This document shows positions 9,997 through 20,370 of a stretch of 64,000 nucleotides of DNA, piece after piece (position 1 is the first letter of the stretch; each line of letters starts with the position of its first letter). This stretch comes from Prorocentrum cordatum (Eukaryota; Sar; Dinophyceae; Prorocentrales; Prorocentraceae). Where the stretch lies: NCBI GenBank assembly GCA_963575745.1, contig CAUYUJ010006524.1, positions 182,001 to 246,000 on the forward strand, given 5' to 3'. The notes under the pieces were generated by a model that saw only the letters and a list, made by a program, of their open reading frames with translations, made no database searches and was not told the DNA's origin. The position numbers and the translations under genes are program-made.

Positions 9997-10062
9997 GGAG
10001 GAGGAGGAGGAGGAGGAGGAGGAGGAGGAGGAGGAGGAGGAGGAGGAGGAGGAGGAGGAGGA
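9997..10062. repeat. GGA microsatellite
   Basis: About 65 bp of uninterrupted GGA units. Confidence 0.95.
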
Positions 10063-10204
10063 GTTGTAGGGACTTGCGGAACCCGTTGTAGGGAGTTGCG
10101 GAACCCGTGGCTCTCTCTATGTCTTGCCCAGGAGAAGGAGAATTCTTATTATAATTCTATCTAAGGCGGGGGTCCTGCTCTAGGCAGGCCGCTCAAACAA
10201 CATA

Positions 10205-10480
10205 TCAGCCTCGGTCAGGGAACGACGTGCCAGACTTTGGTGGCAGTCCCCTCTGCAGGCGTGGCAGCACTTCGCGCCCAGCCTTCGAGGCCTCGCAGCA
10301 AACTCCTTTCTGAATGCGGGGAGGCGCAACAGAACAGTGCCCTCCACAGTTCGTGCAGAAAAGGGCACCCCGAAGGACCGACAGTCGGTGGGAAAGGTGA
10401 CAGCGGTCGGCCAAGGGGTGGTCAAGGGCACCCCCACACAAGTCCGACGGCCCCAGGGCGTCAGGGGCAGGGTCAGGACC
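10205..10480 (-). pseudogene. LINE Cys/His (zinc-binding) domain fragment
   Basis: A minus-strand frame reads LADRCHLSHRLSVLRGALFC then TNCGGHCSVAPP, and ends RLQRGLPPKSGT before a stop. The pattern H, then hydrophobic-Phe-CxxCG, then a Cys and a basic Leu-rich tail is like the domain in the plus-strand ORF at 61.8-62.0 kb and in many dinoflagellate LINE ORFs. It is probably a fragment of a LINE N-terminal region. GGA arrays flank it on both sides. No RT lies next to it. Confidence 0.55.
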
Positions 10481-10567
10481 ATACTCACTCCTCACCTCCC
10501 GCGGCCCCAGCAGCTGGACACGCTGCTGGATGATACATCTGGGCTTGCACGGCGTGGGCCAAGAACC

Positions 10568-10648
10568 TTGAGGAGGAGGAGGAGGAGGAGGAGGAGGAGG
10601 AGGAGGAGGAGGAGGAGGAAGAGGAGGAGGAGGAGGAGGAGGAAGGGG
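10568..10648. repeat. GGA microsatellite with AGA interruptions
   Basis: About 80 bp of GGA units. On the minus strand it extends a poly-Pro frame ahead of the LINE domain fragment. Confidence 0.95.
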
Positions 10649-10814
10649 GGGAATGGGCAAGCTTCGTCGGCGGAAGGTTAGTCGCCCACCTCTCGATTCA
10701 TATCTCACCCAAAGTATAAGCAGCTCGTCTCTGGCGAGTCAGGACTCGGAGGAGGAAGCCGGCACCGATGCCCCAGCCACCGTCGAGCTGTAAAGCAGCC
10801 GGGGCGGGAGGATA

Positions 10815-10922
10815 CTCGTTATCTTTGGCCTCGGGGGGCCCGTGCCGGGCCTCGGGACCGTGAGGCAACGGCTCGTGAACGGGTCGAGACCTCTGAGGGT
10901 CGCCGTCGGGAGCAAATCCTGC
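10815..10922 (-). mobile_element. Family A repeat, copy 3 (minus)
   Basis: The inverse complement contains AGAGGTCTCGACCCGTTC, CACGGTCCCGAGGCCCGG and GGGCCCCCCGAGGCCAAAGA. It is the downstream half of an E-A composite whose E half lies at 11,092-11,185. A family D element separates the two. Confidence 0.75.
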
Positions 10923-10930
10923 CCCCAGAG

Positions 10931-11083
10931 TTCGGGCATGCCCCTCTACAGAAGAAGTATCCACAAATTGTTAACACAAAAAGTACTTCGGGGCGATGTT
11001 TGACTATCTTCGACAATTTTGATGTTCGACTGTTTTTAGTTTTCCCTTGAAAATTCACCTGTAGGAGGACATGCCCGACCTAA
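10931..11083. mobile_element. Family D inverted-repeat element, copy 2, with 8 bp target duplication
   Basis: 153 bp. The left end TTCGGGCATGCCCCTCTACA is the approximate inverse complement of the right end TGTAGGAGGACATGCCCGAC plus CTAA. CCCCAGAG occurs immediately on both sides (10,923-10,930 and 11,084-11,091). The insertion splits an E-A composite whose uninterrupted arrangement is visible at 4,466-4,690. An 8 bp duplication with short inverted ends is typical of hAT-type non-autonomous elements; that placement is inference. Confidence 0.85.
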
Positions 11084-11091
11084 CCCCAGAG

Positions 11092-11185
11092 ATGAGCCTG
11101 AGGGGCAGATATCAGATGGAGGCCTCCTAGATAGGGATCCGAGTGGATGGGGTCGGAGGACTGTGCCGCATCGCCGATGCAGTCG
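11092..11185 (-). mobile_element. Family E repeat, copy 2 (minus)
   Basis: The inverse complement reads GGCGATGCGGCACAGTCCTC, then CCATCCACTCGGATCCC, then TCTGCCCCTCAGGCTCATC. It is nearly identical to 4,466-4,560. Confidence 0.75.
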
Positions 11186-11916
11186 ACGTTGTACACAAAC
11201 ATTACGTCGGGGGTCCGAGACTGCTCCCCCTCCCTCGTTTTCGCCTTCTTGGACCTCCCAGCAGGCCCTCGGCGCCACGGCCGGAGTCGCCTCGAAGTCC
11301 TGGTCAAAATGCGCCACGGGAGACGTTTGGGCCGGCCACGCGCAGAGGGGGGTATGGCTGGGGGAGTCGGGGAATGCTTCTTAGAAGCATTGCTGAGAAT
11401 CATTCCTGCTTCTTCGAAGGCGCGGGCCTTGTCTGTAGGTGTACGGCCGGCGCTTTCAAAGAAGCAGCCTCCTAAGAAGCCTTCCCCCCTCCACCTACCC
11501 CCCTGTGCGCGCCGCCAAGGTCTGAGGTTGCAGCTGTATCGGTATCTTGCGGTTCCCCCCAAACTGGGAGATCTGCAACCATCGAGGAGCAAACAGTTGC
11601 ACAATCATAGACGCTCTGAGCTTCGAAAGTTTATGTTTATGCATGTTGACTTCCAGTTCTGCGAATACTAGCGAGCCCTATGCCTGCGGGTCCGATCGAC
11701 GTTTGTGTATCGGACACCTCCACCAGGGCTAGTTTGGCCGCAGACATCAACTTCTGAACCCCGGTGCTGGTTTTCTCCGAAGTCTGACCTGCAGTATAGA
11801 GCTCACGTGCAGCTACCTGGGGAGAGCAGTGGGGAGCTGAGGACGTGGCAGCTTTCGTCCTGTCTGTCGCCGCATCTCTGTGCGCCGCCTCTTTTGCTTC
11901 CTGTTACCCCGGAAGG
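11186..11916. other. No recognisable gene
   Basis: Frames are open on both strands. No domain or consistent exon signals were found. The end (TCTTTTGCTTCCTGTTACCC, then CGGAAG) looks like a pyrimidine tract leading into the candidate exon at about 11,917. Confidence 0.3.
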
Positions 11917-13445
11917 TGAGACTTCCCTTGTGCTCCGCGTTCCGGTGGATGGACTATGAGAGCCTGGTCGATGACCCGGTCCTCGGTGAGGGGCCGGCCC
12001 CACCTCTGGTGGTGAGCGCGGCATCGGCCTGCGAGGTGGTCGGCTACACGTAAGAGTGACCCTTCGCAGGAGTGACCTTTGGTGCGCGGCTCCTGGGGGG
12101 CGCGGTCGGGCCAAGCCCAAGCGCACCGGCCGTCATTGTCGCACCGCGTGCAACGATCGGCGAGCCCTCTATTGCCTGGGGTCACTCTTCCTGGCATCGC
12201 TCGGACGTGTGCATGTTTTTCGGCGAGGCCACCGCCAAAATCCGCACCATCTCTAGGAGCATATTGGATCCTTCAGCGGAACCACAAAAAGCACGCGCGA
12301 AGCCGACGAACGCTTGAGGAGTGGACGTCCGAGCGATGGCAAGTCTCGCGCACTCCGAATCCATTATTAATCCTCCTCCGGGTTCGCTTTTTCAAGGCGC
12401 CTTTTTTGTAACTTGGAGGGTCCGGTTTATTAGGGCGCTTTCTTTGGATTGGAGCTTAGGGGGTCCGGTCTATTAAGGCGCCCCGTCGAAGAGGGGGGTC
12501 CAGAATGTTAGGTCGCATTTGGAGGGGGGTCCGGTTTTTCATGGGGGGTCGATTGATAAGGGATTTGGGGTATAGCCGAAGGTGGGCTTGGAGCTGCGCA
12601 GGCGGTACCCGCAGGCCCAGCTCTTCGTGAGCTTCGAGGCCACGGGCTTCGCGCCCGGGGGCGGTGCGCTCGCGGGCGCCGACGCCGCCCGGCCCTTCCA
12701 GCAGGAGCGGGGGCAGAGCGAAAGACCGGGTTGGCTACACGTATACGAGTGACCCTTCGCCGGAGCGACTTGTGGTGCGGGCCCATTGGGCCCCCCCGAT
12801 CGCCGAACGCGATGCGCTAGCAGCGTCTTGCGCGCTTGCCCAGGGTCACTCCTGCGTGTCGCCAGCCGGAGGCCAACAGCTTGTCGGGATCTCGGCGATG
12901 GTGGCGACGCTCGGGCCGCTTCGGCCGAGAGAGTACCACCGGCACCAGAACCCAGGATCAACTTCCCCCGGTGGAGGTAGCCCACTGCGTTGGTACTGGT
13001 GCCCGTTATCAGGCCACCAGGAAAGCACGGACGGCACGAGGCCCGATGGCTCACCCTGCCAAGGAGCATGTGGTTCTGGTATCGATCGCCGATGCCAGGT
13101 AGATGTTTCCCCTTGGTCCCCCTATCGTTCCCCCTCAGCGGACGTGGGGACGTTTTGGCGCGCGCTTCTCGAACGGAGGGATATCGGATAGGGGGAGGCC
13201 GACGTAGAGAGCGGGGATGAGCAGACGGAGGAGGCGAGGGGGAAAGAGGAAGCCGGCGGGCGTGCGCAACATATTTCGTCGTATGATATGATGCTTGTGC
13301 TTCGAGGAGATGCTCCTGCGAACGACTCTCGAGGTGCCCGTGGACAACGCGGCCAAGCACCTGACCGAGCCCTCCACCCTGAGAGGCAAGCTCACGGCGA
13401 AGACGGCCCCATCAGTCTTGGCAGCCAAGGACGTGGCACTGCGTG
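11917..13445 (+). CDS. Candidate multi-exon gene, protein unknown
   Basis: Four segments look like exons of one plus-strand gene. (1) About 11,917-12,035, including MDYESLVDDPVLGEGPAPPL and ending SAASACE. (2) From 12,228, reading ATAKIRTI. (3) About 12,576-12,729, including ELRRRYPQAQLFVSFEATGF. (4) From 12,866, including GGQQLVGISAMVATLGPL. A fifth segment near 13,303-13,445 includes LLRTTLEVPVDNAAKHLTEP. All favour G/C in third codon positions. Segments 1-2 and 3-4 are each separated by one family B inverted-repeat element, and in both cases a GT-AG junction keeps the frame. I recognise no domain. The ends, the link from 2 to 3 and the link from 4 to 5 are unresolved. Confidence 0.4.
12036..12227 (+). 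mobile_element. Family B inverted-repeat element, copy 2, possible intron (introner-like)
   Basis: The left terminal repeat CGGCTACACGTAAGAGTGAC begins at 12,041. The right one (GGTCACTCTTCCTGGCATCG, then CTCGGACGTGTG) is its diverged inverse complement. GCGAGG lies on both sides (12,031-12,036 and 12,223-12,228) as a possible 6 bp target duplication. Cutting after GCGAG on each side gives a 192 bp GT...AG intron and joins GAG to GCC in phase 0. The terminal repeat also contains an alternative donor, GTAAGAGT. Confidence 0.65.
12380..12560. repeat. Tandem repeat of about 45-55 bp
   Basis: GGGTCCGGTTTATTAGGGCG recurs as GGGTCCGGTCTATTAAGGCG, then GGGGTCCAGAATGTTAGGTC, then GGGGTCCGGTTTTTCATGG. 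Four diverged units, probably intronic if the surrounding gene is real. Confidence 0.7.
12730..12865 (+). mobile_element. Family B inverted-repeat element, copy 3, possible intron
   Basis: The left end GGCTACACGTATACGAGTGA starts at 12,733. The right end CAGGGTCACTCCTGCGTGTC is followed by GCCAG. Using the GT at 12,730-12,731 and the AG at 12,864-12,865 gives a 136 bp intron. The joined codon is GCC and both flanking frames stay open. It is shorter than the other copies because the middle is reduced. Confidence 0.6.
13055..13195. repeat. Possible diverged family C copy
   Basis: TATCGATCGCCGATGCCAGG followed by TAGATG and TCCCCCTATCGTTCCCCC resembles the right part of family C, and GGATATCGGATAGGGGGAGG ends the block. 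The similarity is weak. Confidence 0.35.
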
Positions 13446-13904
13446 GACCAAATTCTTTTTGACGATTTCACTCGTGTCGCTCCAGTTGTCGCAAATCCTC
13501 CCCAGAACATTTGCGACGCCCAGTGGGAGGAGAAGGAGGAGGAGGAGGTCAAGGAGCAGGATGAGGACATCCTTCGCAAAATCCCAGCGATATGTAACAT
13601 GTCCTCTAGTCATCGAGCACAGAAGAACCCCAACCCTAATATCACGATGAAGCCGTGGCCTCACTGAGGTCCCCGTCTCCGCATTAAGGATACTTGATCT
13701 GGGGTCTGGGCGGCTTGGTCTGATACATTGCAGAGCTGAGGGAAGACCCCCTATCCCTAATGGTTTCCTCCTAGGTCCCCTCCCAAATGGTTAGTGTTTT
13801 TTGTGGGAAAATAGTCCGTGGGCATCATACCTATACGGCCCCCCTTCGGGTGATAAGGAGGTTGTGGGGGGGGGAGAGGGGGGAGAACCACCATCTGACT
13901 CAAT
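13446..13904. other. No recognisable gene
   Basis: Contains a short GGA run (about 13,530-13,550). Nothing else can be supported. Confidence 0.3.
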
Positions 13905-14350
13905 CGATCTCACTATATCGATCTCACTCAACGGGCCACCACGGGACACCACGGGACACCGCGGGACACCTCTCGATCTCATTATCATCGATCTCACTCA
14001 GCGGGACACCACGGGAGACACGTGACACCCACCACGGGACACCTCGGGACACCACATCGATCTCATTATCGATCTCACCCAACGGGACACCATAGGACAC
14101 CACGGGAGACACGGGACACCACGGGACACCTCGGGACACCACATCGATCTCACTAACTAGCGATCTCTCTATCGATCTCACTCAACGGGACACCACGGGA
14201 CACCTGTCGATCTCACTAGACACCTCGGGGCACCACATCGATCTCAGTATCGATCTCACTGTCGATCTCACTATCGATCTCACCCAACGAGACACCACGG
14301 GACACCACGGGATACCACGGGACACCGCGGGACACCGCGAGCCACCACCG
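13905..14350. repeat. Compound minisatellite of CGATCTCACT and ACGGGACACC units
   Basis: Two 10 bp motifs, CGATCTCACT and ACGGGACACC, alternate in irregular blocks for about 450 bp. The ACGGGACACC motif reappears once at 14,412. After the array, a GAATCATTT...TTGATTTCGCCCTAGCAACGG block is duplicated at about 14,370 and 14,470. Confidence 0.9.
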
Positions 14351-15270
14351 GACGAGCGGGAGGGCGGGGGAGAATCATTTATCTTGATTTCGCCCTAGCA
14401 ACGGCGGACACCACGGGACACCCACCACGGGATACCGCTAGGGCCTCCGCCGGACGGACGGACGGAGGAGAATCATTTGTTTTGATTTCGCCCTAGCAAC
14501 GGCGGGTTCAGTCCTCGCGCGCGCCCACGCAGCTTCGCCTCGCCCGCACGCACGACACGAACGAAACGACAATATTTCCCAGTTGGAGGTCTCCGTTCCA
14601 CTGCGATCTCACCCCCGACACACTCCAGACGGATATCTCGCGACATCTCGGGAAGCCCAATGAGGATGCGCACCCTCTCCCCTCGGGCGCGCACGTGACC
14701 ATTGCTGGTCCAGTGGCATTCGGCCGATCCTGCCGCCGTGCTTGGGCTGTTGGCGAGAGCCTGTTAGGGGTCACATGGGGCCTTCTTGGGGGTCCCATGG
14801 GGGTATCCCAGGGCCTCTTGGGAGCCTATTCGGAGCCTTTGGGGGGCCTCTTGGGTGCCTGTTGCGGGTGTTGGGTTGATTTCAGGGGGAGCGTTTCCAG
14901 CAGTGCATTCGATGGATGATGTTTGACCCTTTCTTGCGGCCGTCTTGGAGTCCCTCTGGGAGCCCTCTTGGGGGCGCATTGCGTCGGAATTGGGGGCCTG
15001 TTGAGCCATGTTGAGGCCGAAATGGGTATAGTTGGAATCGCACGCAACATGTTCCCCAGACATGTGCTTGTACTAAGGAGTTCTTACGGTGGAGAAGTGA
15101 ACCGTGGAATCGGCCCCAAACTGGGAATCTTTTCGGGCGCAACTGAGAACGAGGCTGAAACGCGAAACCGGGAATTGGGGCCGAAATTGGGGATGCTGAC
15201 GGGAATCGGACTTCCGTGGAACCCGGCGCTCGAAAAGGGCGAGGCCGGGAATGTTGCGGTTACGAGAGGA
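14351..15270. other. No gene; degenerate short-period repeats
   Basis: 14,760-15,010 contains many variants of a CCTCTTGGGAGCC-like motif, read on the minus strand as repeated Pro/Gln/Glu-rich peptides. No other feature is recognised. Confidence 0.4.
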
Positions 15271-15560
15271 GGGAGGGAAGGGGAGGAGGACGAGGAGGAG
15301 GAGGAGGAGGAGGAGGAGGAGGAGGATCAAGGTTGGACAAGGAGGAGCGAGTGGAGGACGAGGAAGAGGGGGAGGCGCGGCCAGGCTTTCCTCCGTCGCT
15401 GGCCGACCCCCGGCGTCGTTGCGGTCTCGTGTGCGTGCCGCCGCCCAGGGAATCGGCCGTGCGGGTGCCCACGCGGCGCGATGATGACTCGCTGTCGTCG
15501 TCTGCGTCGTCCACGTTGTCGTCGTCGTCGTCGTCGTCGTCGTATGCAGGGTGCGCGGCG
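15271..15560. repeat. GGA array followed by GTC array
   Basis: GGA units at about 15,283-15,326 and GTC units at about 15,500-15,545, with GC-rich DNA between. Frames over both are low-complexity artefacts. Confidence 0.8.
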
Positions 15561-17480
15561 GGTTAAGAGCTCTTCCCGTTCAGTCTACGGCAGCCCCATC
15601 CTGTCCGGTGGGGGAACACAGTCAGTGCTGAAACATTGCTTTTTTTCTGCGCGAGCGCACTCTTTGAAATCCTAAGGTGTCCATCGGTGTTCAGCTGCCC
15701 TGTCAGATGACACCACGCGGGCCGCGCGCGCGTGTCAGAAGTCGTTCCAAGTCCATCAGATGTTTCAGTCATTACACACCCATGCGTTCAAGCCCATGCG
15801 CAAACAAAATTGCCTCCTAACACAACACATGCCTGGAAGTATGAACTTCTTCGAGCGCGCACTTGCTCATCGCCCTTCCCATCACAATATTTGTCATCAT
15901 TACCGTCAACATCATTATCATCGCACTTGTCATCATCATTGTCAGCACCATCTTTGCCATCATTACCTTCAACCCCTTCGACGTCATCATCAAAACCGCC
16001 CCCGCCATTATTTTACTCGTCGATGTCGCTGCCATCGTCAAATGTCTGGGCGGCCGCTTCTTCATCGTCCTTACTTACCAGCACCATCGTTATCATCACC
16101 ACCAGCGTCATCTTTTCCACCGTCATTCTCACCACCATCAGTTACATCACCATCGTCGTCGTCGGCACCGTCTCCACCGTCGTCATGAATCTCATCAATG
16201 TCATCGCTCATTCTTCATATGAACGCAAACCACCCCAGCCAGGCTGGGTACTGACCCCCCCCTCATCCCTGTCGGACAATACATCGCGCGCATTCGTTTG
16301 TCTCAACATCATTTCCTCCCAGCACATACCCAATTCATACCAAACACAAGGTCTGCAAGCGTTGCAACATGATAACATAAGCAACCCAATGGCGTTTCAT
16401 CAAAATCGTTGCAGCTGTTCTGTCCGCGCGCACGTGCCGAAATCATGGTAATTCCGCACGGGTTTAGCACATTCGTCCAGAATTCGCATTCTCATCTCAC
16501 CACGCGGTTCACCTGCGCTGATCCAGCATGCGCCCAGTGCTCGAGCCCGTACCCAAAAATACCATGCAGGCCAAATGCACGCGCCGCCACAGGCGCGAGT
16601 CGAAATATTCCCAAAACACTTGGCGTTGAACGAATTTCAAAGCAGAGCTCTGAAACAACGCGTTTGTCAACACAACGCGTGCCAGGTGTCTTGGATTTCT
16701 GCGTGCGCGCACTTCCTCGACATCACCCTTATCAACGCCATCGCATCACTGCCCTTACAGTCATTGTCCATCGCCGCCGGTGCCGCCATCATCAGCCAAT
16801 CACCCTCATTGCGGACACCTGGACATCACCATCGTCGTCACCAGCATCGCCACCGTCATTGGCCTTGCCGCCGTCATTGTCATCATCGCCATCACCATGG
16901 CTCTTACCATCATCTTTGTCGCCGTTGTCGACGTCATCATGACACCGTGCCCGCCAGAGTCACCAGGCCGCACTGCAGTGCCCGTGCTCCAGCGCGGCCT
17001 CGGAGACGCGCTGAAAACTACCCATGGGCAAGCGCCATCGCGGCCGCATCAATTGTGCCAAGCCACCTTGCCGCTCTGTGCGCGTGCTTGCGCGCGCCAG
17101 CGCGGCCTCAGAGATGCGCCAGCCAGTGCCAAGCACATTGGCAATCGTGGCCGCATGGCTTGTGCAAAACAAGTTGAGGAAGGGAGGGTGGGATGATTAC
17201 GCGAGCAGTGGAGTGGGCAGTCCATTAGTGGACACGAGGTGGTCGCATCACATGGACTGCACCACATCGCTTGCACCCCATAGTTTGCACAGCTGTTACT
17301 GTGTCCCAGCACCACATTCGCACAGCGTGCATGGCACCTCGTCAGCTGCACCATGTGCATTGCAACACATTGATTGGTTTCACCATGCACATACTGCACC
17401 ACAAATAACAGCGAATATGGAGAATGCAAGAGCCCGTTGCTTCTGTGATCTGAAATTGGGCGCGATGCTTTACATCTTAA
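15561..17480. other. No gene; ATC-rich degenerate repeats and a partial duplication
   Basis: 15,880-16,200 and 16,780-16,945 are made of scattered CATCATC/CATCGTC motifs. Each follows a similar leader (ACACAACACATGCCTGGAAG at about 15,820 and ACACAACGCGTGCCAGGTGT at about 16,672, both leading to GCGCGCACTT), which suggests an old duplication of an approximately 850 bp unit. CAGCGCGGCCTCGGAGACGC is also repeated at 16,992 and 17,098. Confidence 0.5.
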
Positions 17481-17599
17481 CCGCATGCCCTGGATAATAA
17501 ATCACCCTCCTTCCCCCCCTCAGAGTTTATTCTCTCCGGCCAAGACAGTAATACCACCATCAGTTATTTTACGTTTAGTAATACTGTTGTTCCTAATTT

Positions 17600-17637
17600 G
17601 TAGTATGTCTAAGACTACTAAAACTATTACTTCTACT

Positions 17638-17672
<35 letters not shown>

Positions 17673-17677
17673 CACTA

Positions 17678-17710
<33 letters not shown>

Positions 17711-17738
17711 GTACTACTATCACTACTACTACTACTAT

Positions 17739-17769
<31 letters not shown>

Positions 17770-17853
17770 GCCACTACTACTTCTAGTACTGCTACTACTA
17801 CTACTACTACTACTACTTCTTCTACTACTACTACTACTACTACTACGACTACG

Positions 17854-17885
<32 letters not shown>

Positions 17886-18041
17886 AACTACTACTACTAC
17901 TACCACACTACTGCTACTACTACTACGACTACTACTACTACTACTACTACTCCTAGTGCTGTTCCTACGAATACTACTACTATTATTTCTACTACGATTA
18001 TCACTACTACTACTACTACTACTACTGTCTACTAGCTCGGG

Positions 18042-18079
<38 letters not shown>

Positions 18080-19051
18080 TTACTACTGTTACTACTGCTA
18101 CTACTGCTGCTACTACTACCACTACTACGACTACTACTACTACTACTACGACTACTACTACTATTATTACTACTACTACTGCGACTACTCCGACTACCAC
18201 TTTGTCTGCGGCGTTTATTTTTTTGGCAAATCATATGTTATTCCGACAGCTACCAGTATTACTACTGCCATTTCTACTACTACGACTCATCCTCCTACCA
18301 CTACTACTACTACTACTATTGCTGCTTCTGCTATGACGACGCTTCTGCTACTACAACCACTACTACTACGATTGCTACGTCGACTGCTAGTCCTTGTGCT
18401 GCTACTAGTACTACTACTACTACTACCACTACTTCTAATACTACTACTACTTCTACTTATACTACTACTACGGCTACTACTACTACGACTACTACTACTA
18501 CTACTACTATTACTACTACTATTACGGCGACTACTGCTGCTGTCACGATGAATACACAGTATACGATTTATTATTATTTCAATCATGATATTTATAATAC
18601 TATTTCTACACTACCACGACTACGACTACTACTTCTATTTCTATGACCACGCGTACTACGGTTACTACGACTACGAGTGCGACGACCATTACGATTATTA
18701 CTAGCAGGTTACGACTACAACGTTTTCTTCTCCAACGGCAGCAACATCAATTACTACTGTTATTACTCATACCACTACCACTACCACCACTGTACCATTA
18801 CGGCTACCACTACTGTGCTACCACTACCACTACTTTTTTTTACGACTACGGATGCGATCACGGCTACAGCTACGATTGCGAGTACTACTTGTATCTATTA
18901 CTCCTACTACGACTACTACGGCCACTGGTAGTAGTAGTAGTAGTAGTACTACTACTACTACTACTACGATGCCGACTACTACGACTAGTACAAATGCTCA
19001 ACTCTTTTCTTTACCTGCTACAGCCACGACGACTACTACCACCACGACCTT

Positions 19052-19118
<67 letters not shown>

Positions 19119-19398
19119 GACTATGACTACTACTACTAGCCGTGGGACTCCCGTGGGCCACTCTCTTGGCCATTTCTAATGACGACTCTCTCTCTCTCTC
19201 TGCCCTTTCTTTCTCTCCTACTCTCTCTCTCTCTCGCTCTCTCTCTCTCTCACTTTCTCTCTCTCCCTCTCTCTCGCTCTCTACCTCTCTCTCTCTACCA
19301 CTACTGCTGTCCTTACTTGTACGATCGCTACAATCACAACTGCGACTACTACTGTTACTACTGTTACTACTACGACGGCGACGACGACGACGACGACG

Positions 19399-19429
<31 letters not shown>

Positions 19430-19517
19430 TTACTACTACTATTACTACTACCACCACTTCTACTACCACTACTACGGCTACTACTACTACTACTACTACC
19501 ACTACTACTACTACTAC

Positions 19518-19583
<66 letters not shown>

Positions 19584-19704
19584 GTACTAACTACTACTAC
19601 TACTACCTACTACTACTACTACTACTACTACTATTACTACTACTACGCCTACTACTACTACTACTACTACTACTATCGCCACGACATATATATATATATA
19701 TATA

Positions 19705-19736
<32 letters not shown>

Positions 19737-20117
19737 TTACTACTACTACTACTACTAGTACTACTACTACTACCACTACGACTACTAGTACTATTACTAC
19801 TACTACTACTATTACTACTACTACTACTACGACTACTACTACGACTACTATTCCTACTACTACGCCTACTACCACTACTACTACCACTACTACGATTGCT
19901 TCTACGGCTGCGACTACTACTGCTACGACGACGACGACGACTACTACTACTACTACTACTACTGGTACTACTACTACTACGACTACTACGACTACTACGA
20001 CTACTACTACTACTACTACTACGTCTACTGCCACTACTACTACCACTACTACGATTGCTTCTACGGCTGCGACTACTACTGCTACGACGACGACTACTAC
20101 TACTACTACTACTACTG

Positions 20118-20162
<45 letters not shown>

Positions 20163-20163
20163 G

Positions 20164-20197
<34 letters not shown>

Positions 20198-20370
20198 GCT
20201 ACTACTACTACTACTACTACTAGTACTACTACTACTACGTGCACGACTACTACTATTGGTACAACCGCAGCTCCATTACTACTATTAGTACTACGACTAC
20301 GACTTCTACTATTACTTCTGCCTCTACTGTAACTACTACTACCACTTTTTGTACTAGCCCTACTACTACT
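17600..20370. repeat. 2.7 kb ACT trinucleotide array
   Basis: Almost continuous ACT/CTA/TAC units. Interruptions include a TCTC tract (about 19,185-19,300), a TATATA tract (about 19,684-19,705) and scattered GCT, ACG and ATT units. Two sub-blocks containing ACTACGATTGCTTCTACGGC (about 19,889 and 20,048) are near copies, so parts have been duplicated as larger units. The Thr, Leu, Tyr, Val and Ser runs in all frames are repeat artefacts. Confidence 0.97.

Noticed and set aside
13905-14350. CRISPR-like array
   Set aside because: The units are 10 bp, contiguous and lack unique spacers; no cas genes are present and the DNA is eukaryotic.
17485-20332. Long open frames rich in Thr, Leu, Tyr, Ser or Val
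   Set aside because: They are all three phases of the ACT array on both strands; the same holds for frames over the TTG, GAT, GGA, CTC and GTTT arrays.
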